In this document: positions 17,442 to 25,826 of the stretch, piece by piece
Numbering within the stretch: position 1 is the first letter of the stretch
How the letters are laid out: each line of letters begins with the position of its first letter
Assembly (NCBI RefSeq): GCF_003966715.1
Contig: NZ_AP018907.1
Location: forward strand, 1-35,000
Reading direction: 5' to 3'
Source: Blastochloris tepida
GTDB lineage: Bacteria; Pseudomonadota; Alphaproteobacteria; Rhizobiales; Xanthobacteraceae
Length of the DNA: 35,000 bases
Program-made: the position numbers and the translations under genes
Notes under the pieces: model-generated
What the model was told of the DNA's origin: nothing
Database searches by the model: none
What the model saw: only the letters and a program-made list of their open reading frames with translations

Positions 17442-17620
17442 CCCAGGCTTGGAAGCGGGGTCAAAAGCCCCGTGCAACTGTTCGGGTTGGCTTGGGACGG
17501 ACGGCCGCTTCTGCTCGCGACGGCCTCGAAGGCTCACCCGGGATACGGCGTGCCGCCCGCACCGGCTCGGGGTGGCCACCCCGAGCCGGTGCACCCATCA
17601 AAGCACAGTTCGCCGTTCCA
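17442..17620 (-). ncRNA. Candidate bridge RNA region of the IS110 element
   Basis: About 180 bases lie between the transposase start and the proposed left end of the element, the place and size expected for the bridge RNA of IS110-group elements. The region contains a perfect 34-base palindrome (17559-17592). No promoter or loop guide sequences could be assigned by eye, so the RNA call rests on family knowledge and position. Confidence 0.45.
17559..17592. repeat. Perfect 34-base palindrome
   Basis: GCACCGGCTCGGGGTGG is followed immediately by its reverse complement, with no loop. It lies within the leader of the IS110 element and could fold as a long hairpin in an RNA, or form a cruciform near the recombination end. 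Confidence 0.85.
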
Positions 17621-17714
17621 AGACCCGGGATCGTCAGCCGGAAGAGGTCTCCTTCCTGCGAACGGTCCCGGCTCGCGCTGCGCGCCATTCGGGACGACGC
17701 CAGGGCGCGCGCCC

Positions 17715-18467
17715 TCAGGCCGGGCGGGTGGCCACCATCATGTAGTTGACGCTGGTGTCGCGCGACAGCCGCCACACGTCGGCGAGCGGGTTGTAGACCA
17801 CGCCCATCTCCTCCGTCAGCCGCAGCCCGGCCCCGGTCAGCGCGGCCGAAAGCTCGGCCGGGGTGACGAACCGGTCCCACTGGTGGGTGCCGCGCGGCAG
17901 CCAGCCCAGCACGTATTCGGCGCCGACGATGGCCATGGCGAAGCTCTTGAGCGTGCGGTTGAGGGTGGCGGCGACCATCAGCCCGCCCGGCTTCACCATC
18001 TCGGCGCAGCGGCTGAGGAACAGCTTCACGTCGGCGACGTGCTCCACCACCTCCATCGCCAGCACCACGTCGAACCGCTCGCCGGCCTCGGCCAGCGCCT
18101 CGGCGGTGGTGTGCCGGTAGTCGATCTTCAGCCCGCCCTTCTCGGCGTGGAGGCTTGCCACCCGGATATTCACCGGCGAGGCGTCGGCGCTCACCATGTC
18201 GGCGCCGAGCCGGGCCAGCGGCTCGGACAGCAGCCCGCCGCCGCAGCCGATGTCGAGGAACCGCAGCCCGGCCAGCGGCTGGGGCGCCTTGGGGTCGCGG
18301 CCGAAATGGGCGCAGACCTGATCGCGGACATAGGCGATGCGCACCGGATTGAACTTGTGCAGCGGCCGCATCTTGCCGTGCGGATCCCACCACCCCTCCG
18401 CCAGCGCGGAAAACCGGGCGACCTCGGCGTCGTCGACGGTCGTGGCGAACGGCTGAGCTTTGGACAT
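17715..18467 (-). CDS. ubiG: Ubiquinone biosynthesis O-methyltransferase
   Basis: SAM-dependent methyltransferase carrying out both O-methylation steps of ubiquinone synthesis, peripheral at the inner membrane. The 250-residue product has the family N-terminus [33 protein letters not shown], the SAM loop [20 protein letters not shown], then [16 protein letters not shown], and a C-terminal region with [27 protein letters not shown] and [19 protein letters not shown], all characteristic of UbiG. ATG 18467 is chosen; upstream in-frame sequence is non-homologous. It converges on the DUF1178 operon, with the IS110 element inserted in the gap. Confidence 0.96.
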   Translation of the reverse strand: MSKAQPFATTVDDAEVARFSALAEGWWDPHGKMRPLHKFNPVRIAYVRDQVCAHFGRDPKAPQPLAGLRFLDIGCGGGLLSEPLARLGADMVSADASPVNIRVASLHAEKGGLKIDYRHTTAEALAEAGERFDVVLAMEVVEHVADVKLFLSRCAEMVKPGGLMVAATLNRTLKSFAMAIVGAEYVLGWLPRGTHQWDRFVTPAELSAALTGAGLRLTEEMGVVYNPLADVWRLSRDTSVNYMMVATRPA

Positions 18468-18853
18468 GGCGATTCCTCTTCGAGACTCGTGTTCGGCGGG
18501 TGCCGGCCCGCACCGCCCCGTGCGGCGCAACCCTATAGCCTGCCTCACGGGACGGCGTCGATCACCCGCACGGCGCAGCGCTTCGAACAGCGCATCCGGT
18601 TTTTCGGCAAAGGTTGCGGTTGCGACCGGAATTTGCGGCTGCGAGCAGTTTTGCCGCATCTGCGAAAAAATAAGTACGCGCTGAAACGGATCGTCTTTCG
18701 GGCCAGACGACGCGGTGATAAATGTCCGCGCCCAAGGGCCTGCTGGCGTGACGCCAAGCATTCGGGCCTGTGCGCTGCCGAAAAAGCGCAGGGGTAATCC
18801 CTCTCGATAGCTGGGGCGGATAGGTTCAGAAGGGCGAAACCAGGGGGTACCTG
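18468..18853. other. Divergent intergenic region, ubiG / PAS gene
   Basis: The 386 bases have no convincing gene. A pocket around 18595-18690 is richer in A/T than its surroundings (TTTTTCGGC, GCGAAAAAATAAGTACGC) and has the imperfect pairing GCGGC / GCCGC around GAGCAGTTTT. This is the likely promoter zone for both flanking genes. AGGGGG just before ATG 18854 is the ribosome-binding site of the PAS gene. Confidence 0.4.
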
Positions 18854-19405
18854 ATGTACTGTGAATTCCACGACGAAGAAATATCAGCGCGTGCCGGCGC
18901 AAAGCAGATCGCCGAGCTGGTCGCGCTGTACACCCAATCGGCCAATGGCAGCGGCCGTCCGTCGCTCGCCGCCATCGGCCGCGACAAGATCGACGCCTAT
19001 CTTGAGGATCTGGCGATCCTCCAGCCGGTGGGCGGCGATTTCATCTATCGCCACTATGGCTCGAATGTCGCCGAGATCGCCGGCATCGACATGACCGGCC
19101 GCCGGGTCAGCGAGTTCGAGGGCAAGGTCGCCGAGTTCTTCCGCTCCTGCTACGAGCGGGCGCTGAAGAGCGGCCGTCCGCTGCACACCCTGCACTGCAC
19201 GCTCGACGAGGCGGATTCCCATCTGTGGGAGCGCCTGCTGCTGCCGGTCACCGACGACGAGGGCAACGACCTCCTGGTGGTGTTCAACAGCTCGCAGGAA
19301 GCCCACTTCGCCGCCGACCTCGCCGACACCCCGGCGCTTGCCAACCTGTCGAAGCGCACGGGCAAGTATGTCGACGTGCATCAGGTCGGCATGGTGAGCT
19401 GCTGA
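18854..19405 (+). CDS. PAS-like (PAS_5-type) sensory domain protein
   Basis: Single-domain protein of 183 residues, probably cytoplasmic. The sequence [21 protein letters not shown], then [18 protein letters not shown] and [21 protein letters not shown], and finally [15 protein letters not shown] with LLVVFNS follows the strand and helix order of the PAS_5 proteins common in alphaproteobacteria. No output domain (kinase, GGDEF or helix-turn-helix) is attached, so a partner or ligand is unknown. ATG 18854 has AGGGGG upstream. It precedes lysC on the same strand but a hairpin lies between them. The family call is moderate. Confidence 0.65.
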   Translation: MYCEFHDEEISARAGAKQIAELVALYTQSANGSGRPSLAAIGRDKIDAYLEDLAILQPVGGDFIYRHYGSNVAEIAGIDMTGRRVSEFEGKVAEFFRSCYERALKSGRPLHTLHCTLDEADSHLWERLLLPVTDDEGNDLLVVFNSSQEAHFAADLADTPALANLSKRTGKYVDVHQVGMVSC

Positions 19406-19431
19406 GCCTCGCCGAAAGCCTGATCCTCTGT

Positions 19432-19463
19432 CGCCCCGCGACGATTGATCCCGCCGCGGGGCG
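19432..19463 (+). terminator. Hairpin between PAS gene and lysC
   Basis: CGCCCCGCG (19432-19440) pairs perfectly with CGCGGGGCG (19455-19463) across a 14-base loop, beginning 27 bases after the PAS stop. There is no U tract. It probably separates the PAS transcript from lysC. Confidence 0.5.
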
Positions 19464-19541
19464 CAGCTATGTAGGCGCCGCCCCGTCCGGGCAGCGGCCC
19501 GGCGTCCCGTTTCGTCCTTTCGGGAGAGGCGCATTCCGCCC

Positions 19542-20795
19542 ATGCCCCGTCTCGTCATGAAATTCGGCGGCACGTCCGTCGCCAATGTCGAACGCATCCG
19601 CAACGTCGCGCGCCATGTGAAGCGCGAGGTCGATGCCGGCTACCACGTCGCGGTGGTGGTCTCGGCGATGTCCGGCAAGACCAACGAGCTGGTCGGCTGG
19701 TGCAAGGATGCTGCCCCCCTCTACGACACCCGCGAATACGACACCGTGGTGGCGTCGGGCGAGCAGGTGACCTCCGGCCTGCTGGCCATTGTGCTGCGCA
19801 GCATGGGCGTGCCGGCGCGCTCCTGGCAGGGCTGGCAGATCCCGATCCTCACCGATGGCGCGCACGGCGCGGCCCGCATCCAGGGGATCGACGGCAAGAA
19901 CCTCGCCGACGGCTTCGCCAAGGGCGAGGTGGCGGTGATCTCCGGCTTCCAGGGCCTGAACCCGGAGAGCGGGCGAATCACCACGCTCGGCCGCGGCGGC
20001 TCGGATACCTCGGCGGTGGCGGTGGCCGCCGCCATCGGCGCCGAGCGCTGCGACATCTATACCGACGTCGACGGCGTCTATACGACCGACCCGCGGGTGG
20101 TTCCGGAAGCCAGGCGCCTGCCCAAGGTGGCGTTCGAGGAAATGCTGGAAATGGCCTCGCTCGGGGCCAAGGTGCTGCAGGTGCGCTCGGTGGAACTGGC
20201 CATGGTGCACCGGGTGCGCACCTTCGTGCGCTCCTCGTTCGAGGCGCCCGACGCTCCCCAGACCGACGGCAACGGCAATCCGCCCGGCACACTCATTTGC
20301 GACGAGGAGGAGATCGTGGAACAGCAGACCGTCACCGGAATCGCCTTTTCCCGCGACGAGACGCAGATCACGATCCGCCGCGTCGCCGACAAGCCGGGCG
20401 TCGCCGCCTCGGTGTTCGGCCCGCTGTCGGACGGCAGCATCAATGTCGACATGATCGTCCAGAACATTTCCGAGGACGGGCGCCACACCGACATCACCTT
20501 CACCGTGCCGTCCGCCGACTATGAGCGCGCGATGGACGTGCTGGCCAAGCTGAAGGACAAGATCGGCTATGTCCGCGTCGAGGGCGAGACCAATGTCGCC
20601 AAGGTGTCGGTGATCGGCATCGGCATGCGCAGCCATGCCGGTGTCGCGGCGCAATGTTTCCGGTCTTTGGCCGAGAACGGCATCAATATTCGCGCCATCA
20701 CCACGTCCGAGATCAAGATCTCCGTTCTGATCGATGCCGAGCGGGTCGACGAGGCGGTGCGCGCGCTGCACGCGGTCTACGGGCTCGCGGGGTAG
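19542..20795 (+). CDS. lysC: Aspartate kinase
   Basis: First step of the aspartate pathway (lysine, threonine, methionine): phosphorylates aspartate. The 417 residues comprise a kinase domain with KFGGTS at 7-12, VVVSAMSGKTNEL, SGEQVTSGLLA and TTLGRGGSDTSAVA, then DVDGVYTTDPRV, and two ACT domains (about 265-340 and 345-415) that bind the feedback inhibitors. ACT signatures are RRVADKPGVAASVFGPLSDG and MRSHAGVAAQCFRSLAENG. The length is typical of the long single-chain form. Feedback by lysine and threonine is expected from the family, not shown here. ATG 19542 follows GGGAGAGG. Confidence 0.97.
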   Translation: MPRLVMKFGGTSVANVERIRNVARHVKREVDAGYHVAVVVSAMSGKTNELVGWCKDAAPLYDTREYDTVVASGEQVTSGLLAIVLRSMGVPARSWQGWQIPILTDGAHGAARIQGIDGKNLADGFAKGEVAVISGFQGLNPESGRITTLGRGGSDTSAVAVAAAIGAERCDIYTDVDGVYTTDPRVVPEARRLPKVAFEEMLEMASLGAKVLQVRSVELAMVHRVRTFVRSSFEAPDAPQTDGNGNPPGTLICDEEEIVEQQTVTGIAFSRDETQITIRRVADKPGVAASVFGPLSDGSINVDMIVQNISEDGRHTDITFTVPSADYERAMDVLAKLKDKIGYVRVEGETNVAKVSVIGIGMRSHAGVAAQCFRSLAENGINIRAITTSEIKISVLIDAERVDEAVRALHAVYGLAG

Positions 20796-21054
20796 GCCGA
20801 GCCCCGCCGCATCGCGGCAAGTTGCTGAAATTCGCCGGATGGCCGGCTGGCCGCCGCCGGGGCGGTCGGCCATGCGCCGGCGCGCGGCAGGTCGCGCCCT
20901 GGCGCAGCGTGCCGCTGGTGGACGAGGCGTGCCGTATTCGCTGCCGCCCCGTGGGCATTGCGGCCGGCGCGGTTGACGGCGCTGCCGCCGGATGCTTCAT
21001 CCGACAGGACACAGTCTCGACCCGGCCGCACGGCCCGGCAATCGCGAGAAGGAA
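20796..21054. other. Intergenic region, lysC to ptsP
   Basis: The 259 bases are very GC-rich, with only a weak 5-bp hairpin GCCGC/GCGGC (20806-20818) after the lysC stop. No gene is supported. Upstream in-frame sequence before the chosen ptsP start (from 20992) reads as leader, not protein. Confidence 0.4.
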
Positions 21055-23322
21055 ATGCGCGGCTCGCTCGGAGGTCCGCGCGTGCTGCTTCGGCGCCTCC
21101 GCGAGGTGATGGCGCAACGGGTCAGCGCGCAGGAACGCCTCGACAAGATCGTGGTGCTGATCGCCGCCAACATGGTGGCGGAGGTTTGTTCCGTCTACGT
21201 TCTGCGCGTCGACAGCACCCTCGAGCTCTACGCCACAGAGGGTCTGAACCGCGCCGCGGTGCACCAGACGGTGATGCGCGCCGGCGAAGGTCTGGTCGGC
21301 CTGGTCGCCCAGGAGGCCAAGCCCCTCAACCTCTCCGACGCCCAGTCGCACCCCGCCTTCGCCTTCAAGCCGGAGACCGGCGAGGAGATCTACCACTCCT
21401 TCCTCGGCGTGCCGATCCTGCGCGCCGGCAACACGCTCGGCGTGCTGGTGGTGCAGAACCGCGCCCACCGCATCTACAGCGAGGAGGAGATCGAGGCGCT
21501 GCAGACCACCGCCATGGTGCTTGCGGAGATGATCGCCTCGGGCGAGTTGTCGGCGCTGGCCCGGCCCGGCGCCGAGCCGGCGGCGCGGCGGCCGCTGCAT
21601 CTCACCGGCCTCGGCATCTCCGACGGCGTCGGCCTCGGCCACGTCGTGCTGCACGAGCCGCGGGTGGTGGTGACCAATTTCATCGCCGAGGACGTGGCCC
21701 GCGAGGTGGCGCGGCTCGACCGGGCGGTCGATGCGCTCCGTGCCTCGATCGATTCGATGCTCGAGGGCGGCGAGATCGACCCGGCCGGCGAGCACCGCGA
21801 CGTGCTCGAAACCTACCGCATGTTCGCCCATGACCGCGGCTGGATGCGCCGGCTGCGCGAGGCGGTGCTGACCGGGCTCACCGCGGAAGCCGCGGTCGAG
21901 CGCGTGCAGTCGGACACCCGCGCCCGCATGATGCGGCAGGCCGACCCATTCATCCGCGAGCGGCTGCACGATCTCGACGACCTCGCCCACCGCCTGATGC
22001 GCGAGCTGATGGGCCGCACCCACGCGCCCAAGACCGAGCGCCTGCCCAAGGACGCGATCATCGTCGCCCGCAACATGAGCCCGGCGGCGCTGCTCGACTA
22101 TGACCGCACCCGCGTGCGCGGCCTGCTGCTCGAGGAGGGCGGGCCGATGAGCCACGTCGCCATCGTGGCGCGGGCGATCGGCGTGCCGACCGTCGGCCAG
22201 ATCGCCAATGCCGCGGGTCTGGTCGATCAGGGCGACGCGATCATCATCGACGGCGCCAGCGGCGAGGTGCATATCAGGCCGCAGGCCGACGTGCAGGCCG
22301 CCTATGCCGAGAAGGCGCGGCTGCGCGCCAGGAAGCAGAAGCAGTTCGCCGCGCTGCGCGACAAGCCGTGCGTGACCCGCGACGGCGAGCACGTCGCGCT
22401 CAACATCAATGCCGGCCTGCTGGTCGACCTGCCGCACATCGCCGAGACCGGAGCAGCCGGCATCGGCCTGTTCCGCACCGAGATGCAGTTCATGGTGGCG
22501 GCCTCGTTCCCGCGATCGGGCGAGCAGGAACGGCTCTACAGTGCGGTGCTCGACGCCGCCGGCGACCGGCCGGTGACCTTCCGCACCCTCGATATCGGCG
22601 GCGACAAGGTGCTGCCCTACATGCGCTCGTTCGAGGAGGAGAACCCGGCGCTCGGCTGGCGGGCCATCCGCCTCGGGCTCGACCGGCCGGGCCTGCTGCG
22701 CAGCCAGGTGCGCGCCATGCTGAAGGCGGCGGCCGGTCGGAACCTGCGCCTGATGTTCCCGATGGTCGCCGACGTCGCCGAGTTCGAGCGGGCGCGCTCG
22801 ATCGTCGAGCGCGAGCTGACCCATCTGCGCCGCCACGGCTATCTGCTGCCCGAGCAGCTCCAGGTCGGGGTGATGGTCGAGGTGCCCTCGCTGCTGTTCG
22901 AGCTCGACGAGCTGTTCGCCCGGACCGATTTCGTCTCGGTGGGGACCAACGACCTCGTGCAGTTCCTCTATGCCGCCGACCGCGGCAACACCCGGGTGTC
23001 GGACCGCTTCGATCCGTTGAGCGTGCCGGTGCTGCGGGCGCTGAAGCGCATCATCGATATCGGGCAGGCGCACGGCAAGCCCGTCACGCTGTGCGGCGAG
23101 ATGGCGTCGCAGCCGCTGGGCGCGGTGGCGCTGGTGGCGCTCGGGTTCCGCTCGCTGTCGGTGTCGGTGGCGGCGGTCGGCCCGGTCAAGGCGGTGCTGC
23201 GCCAGCTCGATGCCCGGCGCGCCGCCCAGCGCATCCTGCCCTGGCTGGAGGGCCGCTGCAGCGACACGCGGCTGCGCGAGCGCCTGCACGCCTTCGCCGA
23301 ATCGGAAGCGCTGCCTCTTTAG
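21055..23322 (+). CDS. ptsP: Phosphoenolpyruvate-protein phosphotransferase of the nitrogen PTS (EI-Ntr)
   Basis: Enzyme I-Ntr takes phosphate from PEP and passes it to NPr and EIIA-Ntr, a regulatory relay for nitrogen, potassium and carbon balance. The 755 residues carry an N-terminal GAF domain (about 20-165, LDKIVVLIAANMVAEVCSVY; LGVLVVQN) that senses glutamine or alpha-ketoglutarate in relatives. Next come the EI N-domain and the phospho-histidine swivel GGPMSHVAIVAR with His367. The PEP-binding barrel shows GLFRTEMQFM, FRTLDIGGDK, GTNDLVQFLYAADRGN and TLCGEMAS. ATG 21055 (MRGSLGGPRVLLRRLREVM) has AGAAGGA just upstream and matches the usual family N-terminus better than ATG 20992. Confidence 0.96.
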   Translation: MRGSLGGPRVLLRRLREVMAQRVSAQERLDKIVVLIAANMVAEVCSVYVLRVDSTLELYATEGLNRAAVHQTVMRAGEGLVGLVAQEAKPLNLSDAQSHPAFAFKPETGEEIYHSFLGVPILRAGNTLGVLVVQNRAHRIYSEEEIEALQTTAMVLAEMIASGELSALARPGAEPAARRPLHLTGLGISDGVGLGHVVLHEPRVVVTNFIAEDVAREVARLDRAVDALRASIDSMLEGGEIDPAGEHRDVLETYRMFAHDRGWMRRLREAVLTGLTAEAAVERVQSDTRARMMRQADPFIRERLHDLDDLAHRLMRELMGRTHAPKTERLPKDAIIVARNMSPAALLDYDRTRVRGLLLEEGGPMSHVAIVARAIGVPTVGQIANAAGLVDQGDAIIIDGASGEVHIRPQADVQAAYAEKARLRARKQKQFAALRDKPCVTRDGEHVALNINAGLLVDLPHIAETGAAGIGLFRTEMQFMVAASFPRSGEQERLYSAVLDAAGDRPVTFRTLDIGGDKVLPYMRSFEEENPALGWRAIRLGLDRPGLLRSQVRAMLKAAAGRNLRLMFPMVADVAEFERARSIVERELTHLRRHGYLLPEQLQVGVMVEVPSLLFELDELFARTDFVSVGTNDLVQFLYAADRGNTRVSDRFDPLSVPVLRALKRIIDIGQAHGKPVTLCGEMASQPLGAVALVALGFRSLSVSVAAVGPVKAVLRQLDARRAAQRILPWLEGRCSDTRLRERLHAFAESEALPL

Positions 23323-23333
23323 GTGGATATGTA

Positions 23334-23377
23334 ACCGGCGGCGTTTGCGCCGTCCGGCGGGGCGGGCAGCCGCCGGT
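23334..23377 (+). terminator. Hairpin between ptsP and prfA
   Basis: The outer arms ACCGGCGGC (23334-23342) and GCCGCCGGT (23369-23377) enclose GC-rich sequence; an alternative compact hairpin CGGCG-TTTG-CGCCG lies at 23339-23352. The two folds are mutually exclusive, so it may be a simple terminator or an attenuator-like switch ahead of prfA. Confidence 0.4.
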
Positions 23378-23411
23378 GTTCATATGTGATTGATTTCACG
23401 AAGGGTTCGAC

Positions 23412-24488
23412 ATGCTGCCTGCAGCGCGCCTGGATGCGCTTCTCGCCCGCCATGCCGACATCGCGGCCGAGCTGGCGGCGGCATCGGCGGCGGAGGCGAT
23501 CGCCCGGCTGTCGCGCGAGTTCAAGGATCTCGACCGCGTCGTCGAGCGCATCCGCGCCTATCGCGCGGTGGCGCGCGAGCTTGCCGACCTCGACGCGCTT
23601 CTCGACGAGCCGGCGATCGACGCCGAGATGGCGGCGCTGGCCCGCAGCGAGCGGCCGCAGCTCGTCGAGCGTCTGGCCGGGCTTGAGCACGAGGTCCGGC
23701 TCGCGCTTCTGCCGAAGGACGCGATGGACGACCGCAGCGTCATCCTCGAAGTGCGCGCCGGCACCGGCGGCGACGAGGCGGCGCTGTTCGCAGGCGACCT
23801 GTTCCGCATGTACCAGCGCTATGCCGGCCTGCAGGGCTGGAGCGTCGAGGTCATCTCGGCCAGCGAGGGCACGGCCGGCGGCTTCAAGGAAATCGTCGCC
23901 GAGATCGCGGGCGAGGGGGCGTTCGCCCGGCTGAAGTTCGAATCGGGCACGCACCGCGTCCAGCGCGTGCCGGCGACCGAGACCTCCGGACGTATCCACA
24001 CCTCGGCGGCGACGGTGGCGGTGCTGCCGGAGATCGAGGACGTCGATGTCGCCATCGACGAGAAGGATCTGCGCATCGACACGCTGCGCAGCGGCGGGGC
24101 CGGCGGCCAGCACGTCAACAAGACCGAATCGGCGGTGCGAATCACCCACATGCCCACCGGCATCGTCGTGCTGGTGCAGGAGGAGCGCTCCCAGCACCGC
24201 AACAAGGCCAAGGCGATGGCGCTGCTGCGCGCCAAGATCTTCGATGCGCAGGAGCAGGCCAGCGCCCGCGCCCGCGCCGCCGACCGTCGGCTGCAGGTCG
24301 GCTCGGGCGACCGCTCCGAGCGCATCCGCACCTACAATTTCCCGCAAGGCCGGGTCACCGACCACCGCATCAACCTGACACTTTACAAGTTGCCGCAGGT
24401 GCTGGCCGGCGACGGCCTGGGCGAGCTGATCGACGCCCTGGTCGCCGAGCACCAGGCGGCGCTGCTGGCGGCGGACGAGACGGCGTGA
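23412..24488 (+). CDS. prfA: Peptide chain release factor 1
   Basis: Recognises UAA and UAG stop codons and triggers peptide release on the ribosome. The 358-residue length is standard. It contains [22 protein letters not shown], the anticodon-like region with [20 protein letters not shown], and the catalytic GGQ at 231-233 ([19 protein letters not shown]). ATG 23412 has GAAGGG upstream. The last four bases (GTGA) overlap the start of prmC, whose product methylates the glutamine of this GGQ, so enzyme and substrate are translationally coupled. Confidence 0.97.
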   Translation: MLPAARLDALLARHADIAAELAAASAAEAIARLSREFKDLDRVVERIRAYRAVARELADLDALLDEPAIDAEMAALARSERPQLVERLAGLEHEVRLALLPKDAMDDRSVILEVRAGTGGDEAALFAGDLFRMYQRYAGLQGWSVEVISASEGTAGGFKEIVAEIAGEGAFARLKFESGTHRVQRVPATETSGRIHTSAATVAVLPEIEDVDVAIDEKDLRIDTLRSGGAGGQHVNKTESAVRITHMPTGIVVLVQEERSQHRNKAKAMALLRAKIFDAQEQASARARAADRRLQVGSGDRSERIRTYNFPQGRVTDHRINLTLYKLPQVLAGDGLGELIDALVAEHQAALLAADETA

Positions 24489-25375
24489 TCGCGCCGGCCA
24501 CCGCCATCGGCCCGGCGCGGCGAATGGTGCGGGAGGCGCTGGCCGCCGCCGGCATTCCGCAGGCCGAGGCCGATGCCCGCCACCTCGTCGCGCTGGCCTG
24601 CGGGCTCGATGCGGCGGGGCTGATCCTGGCCGCCGACCGGCCGCTCGGTGCTGAGGCCGCCGCCACGCTCGACCGGCTGCTGGCGCGGCGGCTTGCCCGC
24701 GAGCCGGTGGCGCGGCTGATCGGCGCGCGCGAGTTCTGGGGCATGCGGTTCGCGCTTTCGCCCGCCACGCTGGTGCCGCGGCCCGACACCGAGACGCTGG
24801 TGGAAGCGGTGCTGGCGGCGCGGCCCGACCGGGCGGCCGTGCGGCGCATCGCCGATCTCGGCACCGGCACCGGGGCGCTGCTCGCCGCCCTGCTGGTCGA
24901 ATATCCGCAGGCATTCGGTGTCGCCACCGACCGCAGCCTTGAAGCGCTCGCCACCGCCCGCGCCAATCTCGACCGGCTGGGCCTCACCGGCCGCGCGGCG
25001 CTGGTCGGCTGCGACTGGGGCACGGCGCTGGCCGGGCCGTTCGACGTGGTGGTGTCGAACCCGCCCTATATCGCCACCGGCGAGATCGAAGGGCTCGATC
25101 CCGAGGTGCGCGACCACGAGCCCGCGGCGGCGCTCGATGGCGGGCCGGACGGGCTCGACGCCTACCGAGCGATCGTCGCCGATCTTCCCCGCCTGCTGCG
25201 GCCCGGCGGACTGGCGGTGCTGGAGCTTGGCGCCGGCCAGGCCGCTGCGGTCGCCGGCATTGCCGCCTCGGCAGGGCTGGCGGTTTCCGGCGTGGCGCGC
25301 GATCTGGCCGGCATCGAGCGGGCGCTGATCGCCATCGCGCCTGAGCCCGGCCCGCCCCGGCCGCTGCAGGCGTAA
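24485..25375 (+). CDS. prmC: Release factor glutamine methyltransferase
   Basis: Methylates the glutamine of the GGQ motif in RF1 and RF2, raising release efficiency. The 296-residue product starts with GTG inside the prfA stop (GTGA). It has an N-terminal helical domain with [17 protein letters not shown] and [12 protein letters not shown], the SAM loop [18 protein letters not shown], and the catalytic NPPY at 192-195 ([12 protein letters not shown]). A C-terminal [21 protein letters not shown] follows. All diagnostic positions are present. Confidence 0.97.
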   Translation: MIAPATAIGPARRMVREALAAAGIPQAEADARHLVALACGLDAAGLILAADRPLGAEAAATLDRLLARRLAREPVARLIGAREFWGMRFALSPATLVPRPDTETLVEAVLAARPDRAAVRRIADLGTGTGALLAALLVEYPQAFGVATDRSLEALATARANLDRLGLTGRAALVGCDWGTALAGPFDVVVSNPPYIATGEIEGLDPEVRDHEPAAALDGGPDGLDAYRAIVADLPRLLRPGGLAVLELGAGQAAAVAGIAASAGLAVSGVARDLAGIERALIAIAPEPGPPRPLQA

Positions 25376-25425
25376 AAGATCCCGGATCAGGAAAGACCCT
25401 CGATCAGGAAAGATCTTGGATCAGG
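25375..25425. repeat. Three 17-base tandem repeats after prmC
   Basis: Units AAAGATCCCGGATCAGG (25375-25391), AAAGACCCTCGATCAGG (25392-25408) and AAAGATCTTGGATCAGG (25409-25425) are arranged head to tail, starting at the last base of the prmC stop codon. Differences are confined to the middle of the unit. Confidence 0.85.
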
Positions 25426-25826
25426 CGGCAAAACCGACTAGGGTCCGAACCGGAATCGGACCCGGACGACGGGGCGCGGGTAGGGCGGACCGGAACGGCG
25501 TGGACCGCAAGGGCCATGGCCGGCGGGTCGGGGGAAATGTCCTCGCGGTTCATGATCAGCCGAGCTGAATGGTCTCCCCTGTGCAGGCTTCACCGATTCG
25601 CGAGCGGTAGCTGAAATCGATGCAGCGCGGGCAAGAGCTTGAGTCTTCGCGACTGCATCCTGTGAGCGGGGCATCGGTTCGAACGACGCGCTCTGACGAT
25701 TCCGCCGGTGTGTGACGCCGGCGGCCGGCATTGCGGTTGCCGAAGCCCAGGATTGTCTGGCCGCCCGAACCGGGGTCGGACCCCATACGCGCGAGGCGCG
25801 TCCGAGACGAAACGAGTACGGCATCG
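25376..25826. other. Intergenic region, prmC to DUF4167 gene
   Basis: The 451-base gap holds the tandem repeats, a prmC terminator hairpin, and a long leader before the DUF4167 start. Candidate minus-strand frames here have no recognisable protein features. The length of the leader suggests a promoter well upstream or an untranslated structured region. Confidence 0.45.
25441..25463 (+). terminator. Hairpin after prmC
   Basis: GGGTCCGA and TCGGACCC form a perfect 8-bp stem with loop ACCGGAA, 66 bases after the prmC stop. No U tract follows. It is a candidate end point for the prfA-prmC transcript. Confidence 0.5.

Larger units (their letters stand above)
16466..17620 (-). mobile_element. IS110-family insertion sequence (ends approximate)
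   Basis: The element is inferred from the transposase gene, a 180-base non-coding leader upstream of it, and the split REP-like palindrome on both sides. The length of about 1.15 kb and the lack of clear terminal inverted repeats fit the IS110 group. Short AACTGT sequences occur near both ends in opposite orientation (16468-16473 and, inverted, 17606-17611). Ends are estimates to within a few bases, since IS110 elements leave no long target duplication. Confidence 0.65.

Noticed and set aside
16473..17594. Longer transposase starting at 17594
   Set aside because: The extra 51 residues run through the non-coding leader and the 34-base palindrome and match no part of the IS110 family. The ATG at 17441 is preferred.
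20713..23289. An 858-residue minus-strand frame
   Set aside because: It is the shadow of ptsP and the end of lysC, both of which have strong family motifs on the plus strand.
25375..25425. Possible CRISPR array
   Set aside because: The three 17-base units are directly adjacent with no spacers, and no cas gene is present.
25438..25824. A 128-residue minus-strand frame in the prmC-DUF4167 gap
   Set aside because: It has no domain, no hydrophobic pattern and no plausible ribosome-binding site, and it crosses the prmC terminator hairpin. It is probably a chance frame.
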